A DNA stretch of 64,000 nucleotides, taken from positions 32,395,718-32,459,717 of the forward strand of contig NW_026622974.1 of the NCBI RefSeq assembly GCF_023065955.2, given 5' to 3'. Below, piece after piece: positions 12,318 to 23,194 of the stretch. The notes under the pieces are model-generated. The model saw only the letters and a list, made by a program, of their open reading frames with translations. It searched no databases and was not told the DNA's origin. How positions within the stretch are numbered: the stretch's first letter is position 1; each line of letters starts with the position of its first letter. The DNA comes from Ursus arctos (taxonomy: Eukaryota > Chordata > Mammalia > Carnivora > Ursidae). A program made the translations under genes and the position numbers.

Positions 12318-12975
12318 TGGCTCACTCACACCTGTCAGAATGGCGAAAATCCAAAACACAGGAAATAACACATGGTGGCGAGGATGTGGAGAAAAAGGAA
12401 CTGTCTCGCACTGTTGGTGGGAATGAAAACTCGTGCAGCCACTGTGGAAAATAGTCTGGAGATACCTCAAAATGTTAAAAGTAGAACTACCATATGATCC
12501 AGTAATCGAGCTACTGGATCTTTACCCCCAAAACACAAAAACACTAATTCAAAGGCATGTGCACCCCTATGTTTATAGCACTATTATTTACAGTAGCCAA
12601 ACTATGGAAGCGGCCCAAGTGTCCATCAATAGAAGAATGGATAAAGAAGATGTGGTGTATACATACAATGGAATATTATTCAGCCATAAAAGAGTGAAAT
12701 CCTGCCATTTGTAACAACGTAGATGGAACTAGAGAGTGAAATAAGAGAAAGACAAATACCATATGATTCCACTCCTGTGTGGAATTTAAGAAACAAAACA
12801 AATGAGCAAGGGGAGAAAAAAGAGAGAGAGAGATAAGCCAAGAAACAGACCCTTAACTACTGTGAACAAACTAATGGTTACCAGAAAGGAGGTGGCTGGG
12901 GGAGAGTGGCTGAAATAGGTAATTTACTCAACATTATACATCAGTTACATCTCAGTAAAGCAAAGAAAAAACACA
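12318..12975 (+). mobile_element. L1 LINE 3' end (ORF2 tail and 3' UTR), sense
   Basis: The sequence carries classic L1 ORF2 C-terminal words: CTGTCAGAATGGCGAAAATC, ACTGTTGGTGGGAATGAAAA, CCATATGATCCAGTAATCGA, AAGTGTCCATCAATAGAAGA, ATGGAATATTATTCAGCCAT. A 3' UTR follows, with ATCAGTTACATCTCAGTAAA near the end. Stops and frameshifts break the reading frame, so it is a dead 5'-truncated insertion. The 93-codon frame at 12433-12714 is its residue. Confidence 0.9.
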
Positions 12976-13344
12976 CGCTAGCCAGATGGTCTATCATGAT
13001 TTATAAAGGGGCTCAAGTCTTAGGTAATGGAGGAGCAACTTTCCTAAAGCCTATTGACCTACTCAGTTTTCTGAGTCCTATCTTTAAGTCTTGGCTGCCT
13101 GCTTTTTCTGCAGACTTTGTCAGATGGGCACCTAATCCTCCCTGTGGTGTGATACCCTGTGGTGTTGATCCTGGACCTCTAGTCTATAGCCCAGATTGCT
13201 TTCTACTCTCACTCACTCTAGCGTGTTGTTTGCTAATTCTGGGTCTCAACTCCACACTAGCTGTTGTGTTTCCCTGGACTGCTAGCACTTTTTCCTGCAT
13301 ACAAGTTCTAGAGATAAACTTTTTCACCAGCATGGAATAAAAAG

Positions 13345-13440
13345 AACTATTACCAGAATGATCTTAAAAGTATAGCTCTGATCATATCCTTTTCTTCCTC
13401 TGAATGCTTACAAATTCAGTTTAAACTTCTCAGTGATTGC
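13345..13440 (+). repeat. L2 LINE fragment
   Basis: ATGATCTTAAAAGTATAGCT, CTGATCATATCCTTTTCTTC and TGAATGCTTACAAATTCAGT follow the L2 3' half in sense. Confidence 0.55.
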
Positions 13441-13549
13441 ACAAACAGAAACCTATTTGAGGTGGCTTAAGATGAGGAATTTATGACACGGATACAGGGA
13501 TATTATGTAGTCCTTAAAAGTAGGGATGTAGTAACAGGTTGAGCCATAA

Positions 13550-13730
13550 ACAAGGACTGGCAAACTTTTTCTATAAAGGGCCAAATAGTAAATGTAATAG
13601 GTTTTGCAGGCCATATGGCTTCTGTCTCTCTGTCATAGACAATAATGAAAAGAAATGTGTTCCAATAAGACTTTATTCATAAAACACACAATTTGCTACA
13701 TAGGTCATAGTATTAGGACCTCTGGACAAA
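13550..13730. mobile_element. hAT-Charlie-type DNA transposon fossil
   Basis: CTGGCAAACTTTTTCTATAA, AGGGCCAAATAGTAAATG, TTTTGCAGGCCATATGGCTT and CCAATAAGACTTTATTCATA match one arm of a widespread non-autonomous hAT (MER1 group) element. The distal arm is missing or decayed. Confidence 0.75.
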
Positions 13731-14129
13731 AACATTATCAGGATTCCCTAAAACTCATCTCCACCACAGGAGACAAAATATGTCTGCTTTGTTGTTCTCT
13801 TCCTACTGACTAGCTTCTTCAGCTTCTCTGGTTCTCATGTTGAAACATAGATTCTGAAAGCTCCCAGCTTCCATGACACAAGTTAAAGTTTAAGCTCTCT
13901 CTTTCCCAGTGCTAAGTCCAAATCCTTAGGGTAGGGATGTTGCCTGGCTGCGCTTGGGTCAGGTGTTCACCCCTAGACCAACGAGCTGTGGCTAACTGAG
14001 CTCTGAGTCTTGCTTTATGAACAGGGCTTTGGGGCACCACCCCTACAACCTCTTAGATCAGAGCTGAGGAACAGATTTCACAAAAGAGCAAGGAGCTAGG
14101 CAGACAACTGGTGAGTGTCTCCTGCTGTG

Positions 14130-14420
14130 CTCATTCCAAACCTACATTTTCCCCATTGTCCTATTAGTCCCCTCATATCCCTTTCTGAAGCACAACCAGC
14201 TCCTTGTTGAGCTCATAAACTCTGCATATTCTCACCCTGCATTCCCCCTATCTGCCAGCAGATACTCTACTCACCTTCAAAGTCTCTTCTAAAAAGCCAC
14301 CCTTTCCTTTATATCCACACAACAATCTATTGGTACGGTGTGTCTTGTTCTGTTGCTATTTCTGTACCTGCCTTTTTGTTTTGCAGACAATAGGTGCTCT
14401 GCTGACTGAGGAAATGACAA
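14130..14420 (+). repeat. Probable L2 LINE fragment
   Basis: A T/C-rich stretch with CACCTTCAAAGTCTCTTCTA and AAAGCCACCCTTTCC resembles the L2 3' region in sense. It may continue the fragment at 13345-13440, split by the hAT insertion and other sequence. Weakly supported. Confidence 0.4.
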
Positions 14421-15483
14421 CTTTTCATCCACTTTCGTACCTTTCAGAGAATAGGCTCTGAGTTTCTATTTGTTGAGTTTAACCATATTCTCGCAGCTGA
14501 ATAATTCCAAACTTAAGAAAATGTTGACTTTTAACCGTGGCAGTTATGTAGGAAATGTAGTATCTACTTTTAAGAAATTATTTTAAATTTTATAAATATT
14601 CATTTCCACATGTATGGTAGCCAAATTAAAGTGCATATGCAGAGAGATATTAATTCCAGCAAAAGTTATATTTAGTTATTGTTTATAAGAAGAAATAAAG
14701 TCCCATTAGGATCGGATCTTCTGTTAATGTACTAAATTAGAAAGGAATACTACAAAAATGATGTAAGATAATAACAAAAGGTTATAAACTTGAAATATTA
14801 AAAATTGCTCTAAAAAGCAAATGCTTCAAAATGATTAGTATCTATCTGTGCAAGAAATTTACCAAAGAGCTAGAGACTTCATTATCTAATTTCTTTCTTT
14901 CTAGAACTATTAATTAACATTGTTCCCAGAACTCTGCTGAACTCCCCTGCTGAAAGGCAGAAAGTAAATACAGTAACTGCAGAGAAAACTGGTTCATTTC
15001 CACCAAACCGTGAGAGGCTTGGGCTTTTGTGAAACAGAAACCACTTGCTAAATAACTATTCCTAAACCATTAAAAACTACATAAAAGCTTTTTATTTAAC
15101 AGCATCCTCCTGGGAGACTGAGCTTGGAATGTGCATCGGGTCTGAAAAAGGCACAGATTTGGCTCAGTTGTAAATATTAGGTGCACAGAGGCGAAGCCAT
15201 TGTGTTGAGTAGGGGGTGAGGTGGGTGGGGTCCTGATGCCCAATGTTGATAGAAGGATTCTAATTTCGCTTGGTATTTATTTTTTCTACTACAATTACAG
15301 TTTTGCTAAAAAAAATAAAATAAAATATCGGTTGTGCTCTCAGCTGGCTCCTAATTTTCAGCGTCTACAGAAGAAGAAGACGTCTCATTTAACCAAAGAA
15401 TCACCTTCCTGCAATCTCCAGACCCACTGGGAAAACAGAAGAACGCCCAGCTCCACTGCCCGCACCGCGGCCACCTCCTGAGA

Positions 15484-15519
15484 GCCCCACCCGCCCCACC
15501 CGCCCCATCCGCCCCACCC
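15484..15519. repeat. Four 9-bp GCCCCACCC tandem units (GC/CACCC boxes)
   Basis: Units at 15484, 15493, 15502 (one C-to-T change) and 15511 are head to tail. Each contains a CCCCACCC core that Sp/KLF zinc-finger factors are known to bind. A 7-bp inverted repeat GCGGTCT-CA-AGACCGC follows at 15554-15569. Confidence 0.8.
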
Positions 15520-15838
15520 GCCGGCCGCAGGTTAGGGCCTGCCCGGCGCGCTAGCGGTCTCAAGACCGCAGGTCTCCGAGGCTCGATCCCGTCTGTCGTT
15601 GTTTCTGCGTGGCGATGCTCCAAATCAGAAACCACAACACAGAACCCAAGCTTGGACTCTGAACCAAACCCTCTTGCCTAGCTTTCTTTTTCTCGGTCTC
15701 GCCGGGATCCTCGCTACCTCTTGTCACAGCGTCTCCCCAGCCTCTCCCTCCAGCCACCTGCGCGTGTAAGCGATTGTCACGCAGTAAGGAGGGGCTGGAA
15801 AGAGCTCAGTCCACCAGGCACTCCCGGGAGAGAACGAA

Positions 15839-15860
15839 ACTACAACTCCCATCACGCCCC
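15839..15860 (+). promoter_or_regulatory. ZNF143/THAP11 (SBS)-type promoter motif
   Basis: ACTACAACTCCCATCACGCC matches the known ACTACAnnTCCCAgnatGC promoter motif bound by ZNF143 and THAP11/HCFC1, with small differences at the 3' side. It lies about 230-250 bp upstream of the start codon within the CpG island, where this motif usually sits near transcription starts. Confidence 0.75.
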
Positions 15861-15868
15861 GCAGCCTG

Positions 15869-15903
15869 TTCCCGCCTCCTCCCCCCCTCCCCCCTCCTCC
15901 CTC
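15869..15903. repeat. C-rich polypyrimidine tract in promoter
   Basis: Runs of six to seven C separated by T or CT give a potential G-quadruplex or H-DNA segment on the minus strand, just downstream of the ZNF143-type motif. Confidence 0.7.
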
Positions 15904-15994
15904 GGCCAGCGGCCGGGAGGCTCTAGGCTTTTATCTGCGGACCGGCGGGAGGGAGTCAGGTCCCCGCGATCTTCCCCGACCCGATCGCTCTGCC

Positions 15995-16012
15995 CGGCGG
16001 CGGCGGCGGCGG
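15995..16012. repeat. (CGG)6 run in 5' leader
   Basis: Six CGG triplets lie about 80 bp upstream of the ATG, probably within the 5' untranslated region. Such runs are often length-polymorphic. Confidence 0.85.
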
Positions 16013-16092
16013 CTCTTACCCGAGTTTTGCCTCCGCGTCCCCGCCAGCCCCGAGTCCGCGGGGGCAGACGGTCCGTCCCGGCGTGCGAGAGG

Positions 16093-16137
16093 ATGGTGAT
16101 CCGCGTGTTCATTGCCTCCTCCTCGGGTTTCGTGGCG
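16093..16137 (+). CDS. SH3BGRL2: SH3BGRL2 coding exon 1 (residues 1-15, partial gene)
   Basis: This exon encodes MVIRVFIASSSGFVA, the first beta strand and turn of the thioredoxin-like fold of SH3 domain-binding glutamic acid-rich-like protein 2. The start is chosen because it matches the family N-terminus. Its context is also strong: A at -3, G at +4. The exon ends with GCG followed by the donor GTGAGC, phase 0. The peptide is closer to SH3BGRL2 (VF and GFVA) than to paralogue SH3BGRL (VY and GSTA), as I remember those proteins. Family members are small (about 107-114 residues), cytosolic or nuclear, thioredoxin-fold proteins lacking a redox CXXC pair. SH3BGRL2 has no known enzymatic reaction and its molecular role is poorly defined. 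The next coding exon is at 50406. Flanks are a CpG-island leader and a 34.3-kb intron. Confidence 0.95.
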
Positions 16138-17774
16138 GTGAGCACTGCGGGGACTGGCAGCGGGCCGGGGTCGGGTCTCCGGGGGTCGCGGGCGTCAGGC
16201 GCGGGTCCTGCGGTAGGCGCGCCCGGCTCGTCCCTGCGCGCCCCGGTGCGCGGCGCGTCGGGACGCGGGAGCCCGCGCCGGGCAGGTGATCCATCACACT
16301 TGCACAACAATGAAAAGGGCGGGGAGCGAAGGTGGGTGGGAGACCCCAGCTCACCCACAGGCCCACTCTGCGCGGTCTGAGACCGAGACAGCGCTGCGGG
16401 AAAATGGAGTCTGCGGGAAGCCCCCAGCTCCAGTAGTGTGGCTCGGGAATTTGGGGAAGGGGTAGCCTGAGAGCTTCGGGGGTCCCGCTTCCCTTGGTGT
16501 TAGTTCTTCCCGATTTGGGACATTCAGCCTGGTTATATTTTGTATAACCAGCTTTCATCTAGGCTGCTTCGCTACCTAGCTCCTGAATGAAGCAAGTTTA
16601 AGTAGTAATTGCTCTCCACCCTCCCTTCCTCACCACCCAGTACATTTCTTTAGTTTTATACCTGCGCAAAGAGAACTGTAAACCAGGTTTGTCCTGTCGT
16701 GCCAGGATTTTCTTTTATGTTTTGTCTTTTTTCCCCCTGCCTAGGATGCTATGAATATTTTTCCATCTTTATGTAAAGGTGTGTTCGGTTTCTTTACCCT
16801 TGTAGTGCCGTGGTCAGTTTCATCTTGAGGATGTATAAATTGTGGTCTCTTTAATTATTTTAAGCTGTTTTGTTTGGTCGATATTCTTTTTTTTTTTTTT
16901 TTTTTTTTGAAGAGAAGTTAAATAGCTAGTTGTCAGACTGTAAGGAAAAATTCAGTGGTATACTTGATAGCCCACCGAGTTTTACGTCATGTTTTACATG
17001 GTTATTAAGACTTAGATTCCTTAGTAAGCGTTAAGCTATAGATTTAAGAGGTTCCTTGGTGATGTATATAATCAAATACATCGAAAATGCTACATTGATT
17101 GCGTAAATTTGATCTGGTCAGTTGCCTGCCCATCAACAACCAGATTGTCCCAAAATTTGTTTCTGAAGCAGGTGGGATGGAGAATGGAATAAAATATTGT
17201 TTGTAAATCCTTATAAACCGTGGAGACTTTTTCTTCAAAAAGTAATCAACACCTAGTACAAAAAGACCCCTTTTTCATTAGGAACAATAGATGGGAAACT
17301 GCACCTTATCTTTTTATGCAGGCATGTGGTGGTCCCCATACTCCTGATAGTTTTGGTATTTCTGGTTCTTTGTGGTTGCTTAGTCATACCTGTCTTTTAC
17401 CGATTTCTCTCTTGAACTGCACTTCATGTGTCAGGAAACCCATATTGTTTTGTGGGTAGATTTTTTTCAAATGTACTTCTTCCTAAGAATGCTACAAAGC
17501 TGCTGGTTTCACCACCAACTTGTATACTTCGGTGATTGTTGCAGTAGCATTTTATTGCTTACGGAAGGGCTGATCGGTAGCATTAAGTAGCGTGGGTTAT
17601 GTTGGACAAGTCAAAGTCAAAACCTCAGGTAATTACCTGGCTTATCCTGTCGGCAGGTAATATATCAAGATAGTTCTGGAATTGTGCATCTCTGTTTCCT
17701 CAAGTCCATTAACAAGTATTTATTGTCTGCCTATGTCCTTTTTTAATTTTTAAATTTACTGTTAGGTGTTTTGC

Positions 17775-17900
17775 ACATGAAGCTAGACTTAAGAGACCTA
17801 AGTTTTAATGCAGGCTCTGGCTAGTGGTGTAAGCTTGGATAAGGAGCTCCATCTCTGCCTCAGTTTCTCTTCTGTAGAATGAAGGGTTGTGATGTATAAC
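17775..17900 (+). repeat. MIR SINE relic
   Basis: AGACCTAAGTTTTAATGCAG, GTAAGCTTGGATAAGGAG and CTCTGCCTCAGTTTCTCTTC follow the MIR sense order with heavy divergence. Confidence 0.65.
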
Positions 17901-19064
17901 TCAGAATTACATTCTAGCTTTAACCTGTTCTGATTTCATCAGTTGGGTAAATGTGGATAAATCCTTGTCACAGCGTTTTTTTTACTTTAAATGTATACAT
18001 ATTAGCCTCAAAGTGAGTTTGTTCTTGTCCTTTGGTGTTTTACTGTGATGTCTCAGGTCCCCTCACTGCCCTGCCTGGTAGTAGTTTGTGTTCTGACATG
18101 GTTTGATTTGAGCTGGAAGACGTAATTTGTTATCACATATGTACAGCCCATAAATAGTAATTATCTATTTTAATGGACCTAACTTTTTTAGGTCTCCGAC
18201 AATCCTCAGTCAGTAAGTCCCTCTGATTCCAATATTATCTCTTATATTAACACACAGTTTTTCTGTAATAATGTAATGTTGATACTTTTGGTGGTGATAA
18301 GTATACGCTTATACGCAAGAATAATGATTTCTAAGAGATAATGAAGTTGTTTAGGTTAACTGTTGGCCTGGGGGGGTTAATGGGGCTTGTAGCATTAAGT
18401 TCTGTTAAGCTTTGATGGCACAGCCATAATGTTCTCCCTCCAGCAGTGTTGTGTTGACCATTGGTGCTGTTGTATTTGGTGACCGGCTGTGACTAGCAAG
18501 TGCATGGGAGAACAAATAATTTGATTTCCAAGTCAGTTTGATTCTGGCTAAACTTTATTAAACCACTAGGAAGGAATGTAACTGGAAATTGACTTTGCTG
18601 AGTCAGTCCCTGGTATTTCCAAAAAAGGTGCTCTGCCCCAAGCAGCAGCAGAGTTAAACAATCTATTTAGAGAAAATCTTCGTATTTTGTCTGACTTCCC
18701 TGAATTTTCCAGCTTCAACATGTAACAGTGATATTTGAAATAATTAACACCAAGGGATGGATGGTTGCCCTTTTATCCATCCCAGCTCCAGGTGAAATCT
18801 GCTTTTACTAGGAAATAAAGGACATGCCACATTATTATGCTGTGGATACCTAAAAAGCAGATTTCTTATGCAGGTGATAATGTTGCTCTCATTCATATTG
18901 CAGTGAAGGACATTTATTTCAGTCCTCAGAAAATAGTGTATTCCAAAAGGGCCATTTTAAAATTTAATTTATTCTGGTTGTATCCCCGAAAGCGGGTGTC
19001 TTGGTAACTTTATTCTGGAAATATATTAATATGACTTTTCAATTTAAAAACATTGAAATCTGTT

Positions 19065-19215
19065 AATTATTTCATTCATTCATTATTTAATCATTCAGCA
19101 AGTATTTTCTAAGGGTCTGCTGCTTGCCCAGGTCTGTCCTTGTTCATGTGGGGAACTGGAAGAGAGTAGAGGATGTGGTCTCTGCCCTCAAGGAATTTAG
19201 GTGGGGACCAGGTGG
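19065..19215 (-). repeat. L2 LINE 3'-end fragment
   Basis: ATTTCATTCATTCATTATTT, TCATTCAGCAAGTATTTTCT, then CTGTCCTTGTTCATGTGGGG and CTGCCCTCAAGGAATTTAG match an antisense L2 3' terminus. Confidence 0.65.
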
Positions 19216-19799
19216 GGAGATAAGATAGGAGAGCTAAAGCCACCAGTAATAAAGTACAGCCCAAGGACACTTGCCTCTTTCAGAACATATTATCGGAGAT
19301 AGAAATAATACAGGGGCAGAGGGATACATTGCAGGATGTCAGATAAGGAGGAAATGTGCCAGAAATCATAAAATATGCATGTGGGAGCCTTAGGCAGATG
19401 GCAGGGAGAGGAATTGAGTTAGATTTGGAGCCTGGGAGAGAGTGCAGAGCCCACCTTGTTCAGGCTGGAAAGGGAGGAGCTTTGGGTAGAAGAGGGCAGG
19501 CGGCGGCTGACCCTGTGGACCTCATTTGAGGATGGGGTAGACTTTCAGTTCCTGCAAGAAGCCCGTGATAACAAACTGTAGAACTCAGCATCTCAGAGAT
19601 GTCTTGTATCTGCAGCTTGCCTGCTGCCTGGAGCCTTTTGTCCCCAGGTAACAAGGGACTCTCTGGCAGGGAGGGACCCCTGGTACAAGATTTTAGAAAA
19701 ATCTTTACCCCTGTGCTTGCCTTGAGTAAAATATCTCAAAAAAAGAAATACAGTCTTTCACTCTTTGTTAAAGTTTCTGGGCTCCGTTGAGCTGGAAGA

Positions 19800-19955
19800 A
19801 AACCTAAAGCAGTTTTCTTGTGACGTCCAACCACCGAAAATCGCAGAGAAGGAAATTTGGGCGCAGAGATTAAGTGGCTTACCCAGAGGTCATTTATGTC
19901 AGTCACTGCAGAGCTAAAGAAGGGTTAAATGGACACCAGGTCTCCGGACTCCTGA
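19800..19955 (-). repeat. MIR SINE relic
   Basis: GCAGAGAAGGAAATTTGGGC, AGATTAAGTGGCTTACCCAG and CACTGCAGAGCTAAAG follow the antisense MIR core. An L2-like patch of ATTCATTC words follows at about 19960-20065. Confidence 0.55.
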
Positions 19956-20652
19956 ATGTATTCATTCCTGTGTTCATTCAGCAATGCATTCATTCATGCA
20001 TCGATTGACTGTTGCATTCGTCAGTCATTGAAAACCTAAGTGCCAGGCTCTGTTAGGTGCTGCTAGGTGCTAGGTGTTGGTGAGAGTCAGGAGAAAGATT
20101 TCAATGCTGGCCTTAGGGCACAAATCAGCACTAACTCTACAGCTCAAAGACTTGGGTTACAAACCGTTTACACAAAGAGAAGGAAGGGCTGATGTGACCT
20201 TGGGCAGTGTTTCCGTGGAGCAGGGTGAAATGAACAGTATATCCTTGGATATTGGAGAGGGACCATCCCTGGGAGGAAACGATGCAAAGACATGGGAAGC
20301 AAAGTTGGAAAACAGCTTTACCCAGGGCTGCTGCTGTATTTTCCAGTGCAGGTAAGAGTAGCCGGGGAGCTCGTGGAGACTGTGCTCAGAGTTGCCGGGA
20401 TCCCTGCGACTGTAGAAAGCACACCCTGCTGGTTTGCATGACATACCTGCTTTGCACATGTAGTAACCCGGGAAGGGGTTACATCTCCACAGGGTGTATT
20501 CAGTGAAGCTTCACTTGTGAGGAGGCCCCGGCAAGGAGTCCAAGGCAGAAAAGTCAGGATATGACCATGTAGAACAGACTAAGACTGGGCCGTAATTCCT
20601 AATGATTCTAGTGCCAGAGGAAGCTGCTGAGGGTAAGCCTGCGTCGTGAGCC

Positions 20653-20867
20653 TATTTATGTATTTATTTATAAAGATTTTATTTATTTATTTGAGAGAGA
20701 GAGTGCACAGGCTGCGCTAGAGCCCGCGAGCAGGGGGAGGGCAGAGGGCGAGGGAGCAGGACCGGCAGACGCGGTGTTGAGCGCAGCCCGATGCAGGGCT
20801 CCACCCCAGGACGCCGAGATCGTGACCTGAGCTGACGCTTAACTGACTGAGCCACCCAGGCGCCCCT
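20653..20867 (-). mobile_element. CAN SINE, full length, inside an older MIR neighbourhood
   Basis: The reversed tail TATTTATTTATAAAGATTTT is followed by GAGAGAGAG, a CpG-rich body and the reversed head GAGCCACCCAGGCGCCCC. Possible target duplication TCGTGAGCC (20644) and TCGTTAGCC (20868). The retained CpGs suggest moderate age. Confidence 0.92.
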
Positions 20868-20869
20868 CG

Positions 20870-21015
20870 TTAGCCCCTTTAACTCACTGAATCTTCTGAG
20901 CGCGGGGGCAAGGGGGTTCTGTAGTCCCATTTTACAGACGAGGAAGCTGAAGTTAAGTGCCCTGATGAGATCGGACGCAGTGGAGGATGGGCTCCTGAGT
21001 CAAACTCCAGCGGGC
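20870..21015 (-). repeat. MIR SINE relic next to the CAN SINE
   Basis: CCCATTTTACAGACGAGGAA, GCTGAAGTTAAGTGCCC and CTCCTGAGTCAAACTCCAGC match antisense MIR. Confidence 0.7.
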
Positions 21016-21287
21016 AGGTAGCTCTAAAGTTTCCAGAGCAGTTCTCCTCTGTGGGCCCCGTGACACCCTGGGGGGATGCGAGGACCAGCGATGCTGACAG
21101 CCCCCACAAGAACTGCCCTTGCAAAGTGCCAGAGGTACCCTTGATGAGGAATGGTGTCGAGGGGCATCGGCAGGTGAGGGTGTGGAGTGAGGCTGGGAGT
21201 GAGAGCATGTGACGAGTGACCAGGAGAGGCGGCCGAAGCTGGGGGTGTGAGCAGGGATGTGATTGCAAGGGAAGGCCAGTGCCTTAA

Positions 21288-21716
21288 TTTCTGAAGGGCT
21301 GCCGTTAACAAAGCACCGAAATCGGGGGCTTAACCGAAGTTTGTCGCACGGTTCTGGAAGCTACATCAAGCTGTTGGCAGGGCTGCCTCCTTCTTAGGGC
21401 TGTGAGGGAGGCTGTGTTCCGGGCCTCTCTCCTAGCTTCCGCTGGTTTGCTGACACCCTTTGACGTTCCTTGGCAAGTAGATACATCGTTTTGCTCTCTG
21501 CCTTCATGTCACATGGTGCTCTCCTTGTGTGTGTCCTCCACGGTGTCCGGATTTCTCCGTGTTATAAGGACCCAGGCCTATTGACTAGAGCCCACCCTAA
21601 TGACTTCATCTTAATTGATCATCTGCAGAGATCCTGTTTCCGAATAAAGTCACATTCATAGGTACCAGGGGTTAGGATTTCAGCGTTTTGGGGGGTGCAC
21701 AATTCAACTCTTAACA
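21288..21716 (-). mobile_element. Degenerate MaLR/MLT1-like LTR, antisense
   Basis: GTTCTGGAAGCTACATCAAG, CCCACCCTAATGACTTCATC, TTAATTGATCATCTGCAGAG, CACATTCATAGGTACCAGGG and the end TTTTGGGGGGTGCACAATTC follow the order of an ERVL-MaLR-type LTR read backwards. The family assignment is tentative and the sequence is heavily mutated. Confidence 0.5.
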
Positions 21717-22268
21717 ACATGGACTATGAGGGTTGAAATAGAAACACTAATTAATAGAATTTCCCCCTTTAACTGGAAAGACTGTAGTCCCATTTCTTGA
21801 ATCTTTAAATTAGCAGCTGGATATGGAATTGTAGTCAAAGTGTAAGGTCTTTTGCTAGGAAGGGAGATTTAGCAATATCCCAACTGAAGACCTGACCTCA
21901 GTTTTTCTAGTTCATTTTGCTATTTCCCAAATTTGATGCTTTCCCATTCTACAATAATATTCTAAACTTAGAATCAAGGACATGGACTCTTACAAAATTA
22001 GGGGCTTTTTACCCATTCGTATTTGGATACTTTTAATAAACATTTCTATTTGAAAAAATGAAATTTTGACAAGAATTTATCACATGGAATATAATGTAGT
22101 TTCCATATTGCAGGAATTTAAGACTGAGTCTTGTTTTTTCTGTGTTTTTCAATTTTTTGGTCAAAACAGAAAAGGAAAACAAATGTAGTGAAAAAAGTTT
22201 AGTAAGAAGCAATGCGAGATACCAAATTAAATAATATTTCTTTAGATTTTTTTTCATGATTTAATTTA

Positions 22269-22435
22269 TTTAAGATTTTATTTATTTATTTGAGAGAGAG
22301 AGAACAAGCAGGGGGAGGGGCAGGAGAAGAGAGAAGCAGACTCCCTGCTGAACAGGGAGCCCAATGCAGGGCTTGATCCCAGGATCCCAAGATCATGACC
22401 TGAACACTTAACTGACTGAGCCACCCAGGCGCTCC
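22269..22435 (-). mobile_element. CAN SINE with perfect target duplication
   Basis: The reversed tail AAGATTTTATTTATTTATTT is followed by GAGAGAGAGAG, a body and the head GAGCCACCCAGGCGCTCC. A 10-bp target duplication ATTTAATTTA lies at 22259-22268 and 22441-22450. Confidence 0.93.
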
Positions 22436-23040
22436 TTCGTATTTAATTTACAAAAAAATTCTGAAATGAATTGTGGTTTTATTTTTCCAGTAAAGTTAGA
22501 CGTGGTTGACAGGATAGAAAAAAGTCTAGATTCTTAATGAATGTTTCACTTTTAAAAACAAAAATTAGTGTGACTTACTGATCATTATATGTGAAAGTTT
22601 AAAATACTTTATTTTCAAATGCAAATTTAAAAAATGGGATCAAGAAATTATTACTGTAATTGCTGTCAGTTTTTTTAAAAGTTACCCTCCATACTCTAAC
22701 CTCAAAAGGAGACCCCTTTCAGGTTTCAGCAAATTTTCAGTAGAACTGCTTTAGCGGATGTCCCATAGCTGCTGAGTTTGCTAGCAACAGAAGTTATTCT
22801 GATTCAAATTACATTCTTATATTAATTATTTTTCTGTGATTAGCCTTTGTTACACTGTCTATTCATTATGTGAAAAAGGACCTTAGCTTTCCAAATTAGA
22901 AATTTAGTGAAAACAACTTTTTTTTCCCAATGAAATGGCAAATGCTTATTAATATTTGAGGAAGATTTTCCACTTCTGACTATGTACACTTGTTTTTTGG
23001 GGGTCTTTTTCTAGTCATAGTTTAAAAACATGTCATTGAG

Positions 23041-23194
23041 GGGCGCTTGGGTGGCTCAGTTGGTTAAGTGGGGGACTCTTGACTTCCACTCAGGTCATGA
23101 TCTCAGGGCCCTGAGTTTGAGCTCTGCATTCAGCAGGGAGTCTACTTGACATTCTCTCATTCTCTGTCAAATAAATAAAATCTTAAAAAAAAAG
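23041..23194 (+). mobile_element. CAN SINE with 16-bp target duplication
   Basis: The head GGGCGCTTGGGTGGCTCAGT, a short body and the tail AAATAAATAAAATCTTAAAA are present. The flanks AAAACATGTCATTGAG and AAAACATGTCGTTGAG differ at one base. The CT-rich segment is shortened. Confidence 0.93.

Larger units (their letters stand above)
1..15399. other. Upstream intergenic region of SH3BGRL2
   Basis: No gene is supported here. Open frames are short, lack recognisable protein similarity, and overlap each other on both strands. Much of the interval is interspersed repeats, listed separately: CAN SINEs, a solo LTR, an L1 3' end, MIR and L2 relics and a hAT fossil. The unassigned stretches are about 60-1150 (GC-rich at first), 3340-6130 (AT-rich, with an AT array and a CpG-bearing patch near 5600-5830), 6830-8780, 10000-11370 and 14430-15400. 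I see no exon-like structure with convincing splice sites in them. An unannotated long non-coding RNA cannot be excluded from sequence alone. Confidence 0.7.
15400..16400 (+). promoter_or_regulatory. SH3BGRL2: CpG-island promoter and 5' leader of SH3BGRL2
   Basis: About 1 kb is visibly GC- and CpG-dense against AT-rich surroundings, and it surrounds the first coding exon. No convincing TATA box is seen upstream of the start codon. That, with GC-box-like repeats, fits a housekeeping-type dispersed promoter. The transcription start and any non-coding first exon cannot be placed from sequence. Elements noted separately are a 9-bp CCCACC-type repeat, a ZNF143/THAP11-type motif, a C-rich tract and a CGG run. 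The 219-codon plus-strand frame and 168-codon minus-strand frame here are stop-free by GC composition and not genes. Confidence 0.85.

Noticed and set aside
12433..12714. 93-codon frame resembling a reverse-transcriptase C-terminus
   Set aside because: It is the remnant of L1 ORF2 in a truncated, frameshifted insertion, annotated as an L1 fragment instead.
13750..14130. Possible processed pseudogene around 13.75-14.1 kb
   Set aside because: No continuous similarity to a known protein, no poly-A tail and no target duplication could be seen.
15721..16380. 219-codon plus-strand frame across the CpG island, and a 168-codon frame on the other strand at 15852-16358
   Set aside because: Both are stop-poor because of GC-rich composition. 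They overlap the leader and exon 1 of SH3BGRL2 in other frames, are rich in P/R/G/S, and match no family I know.
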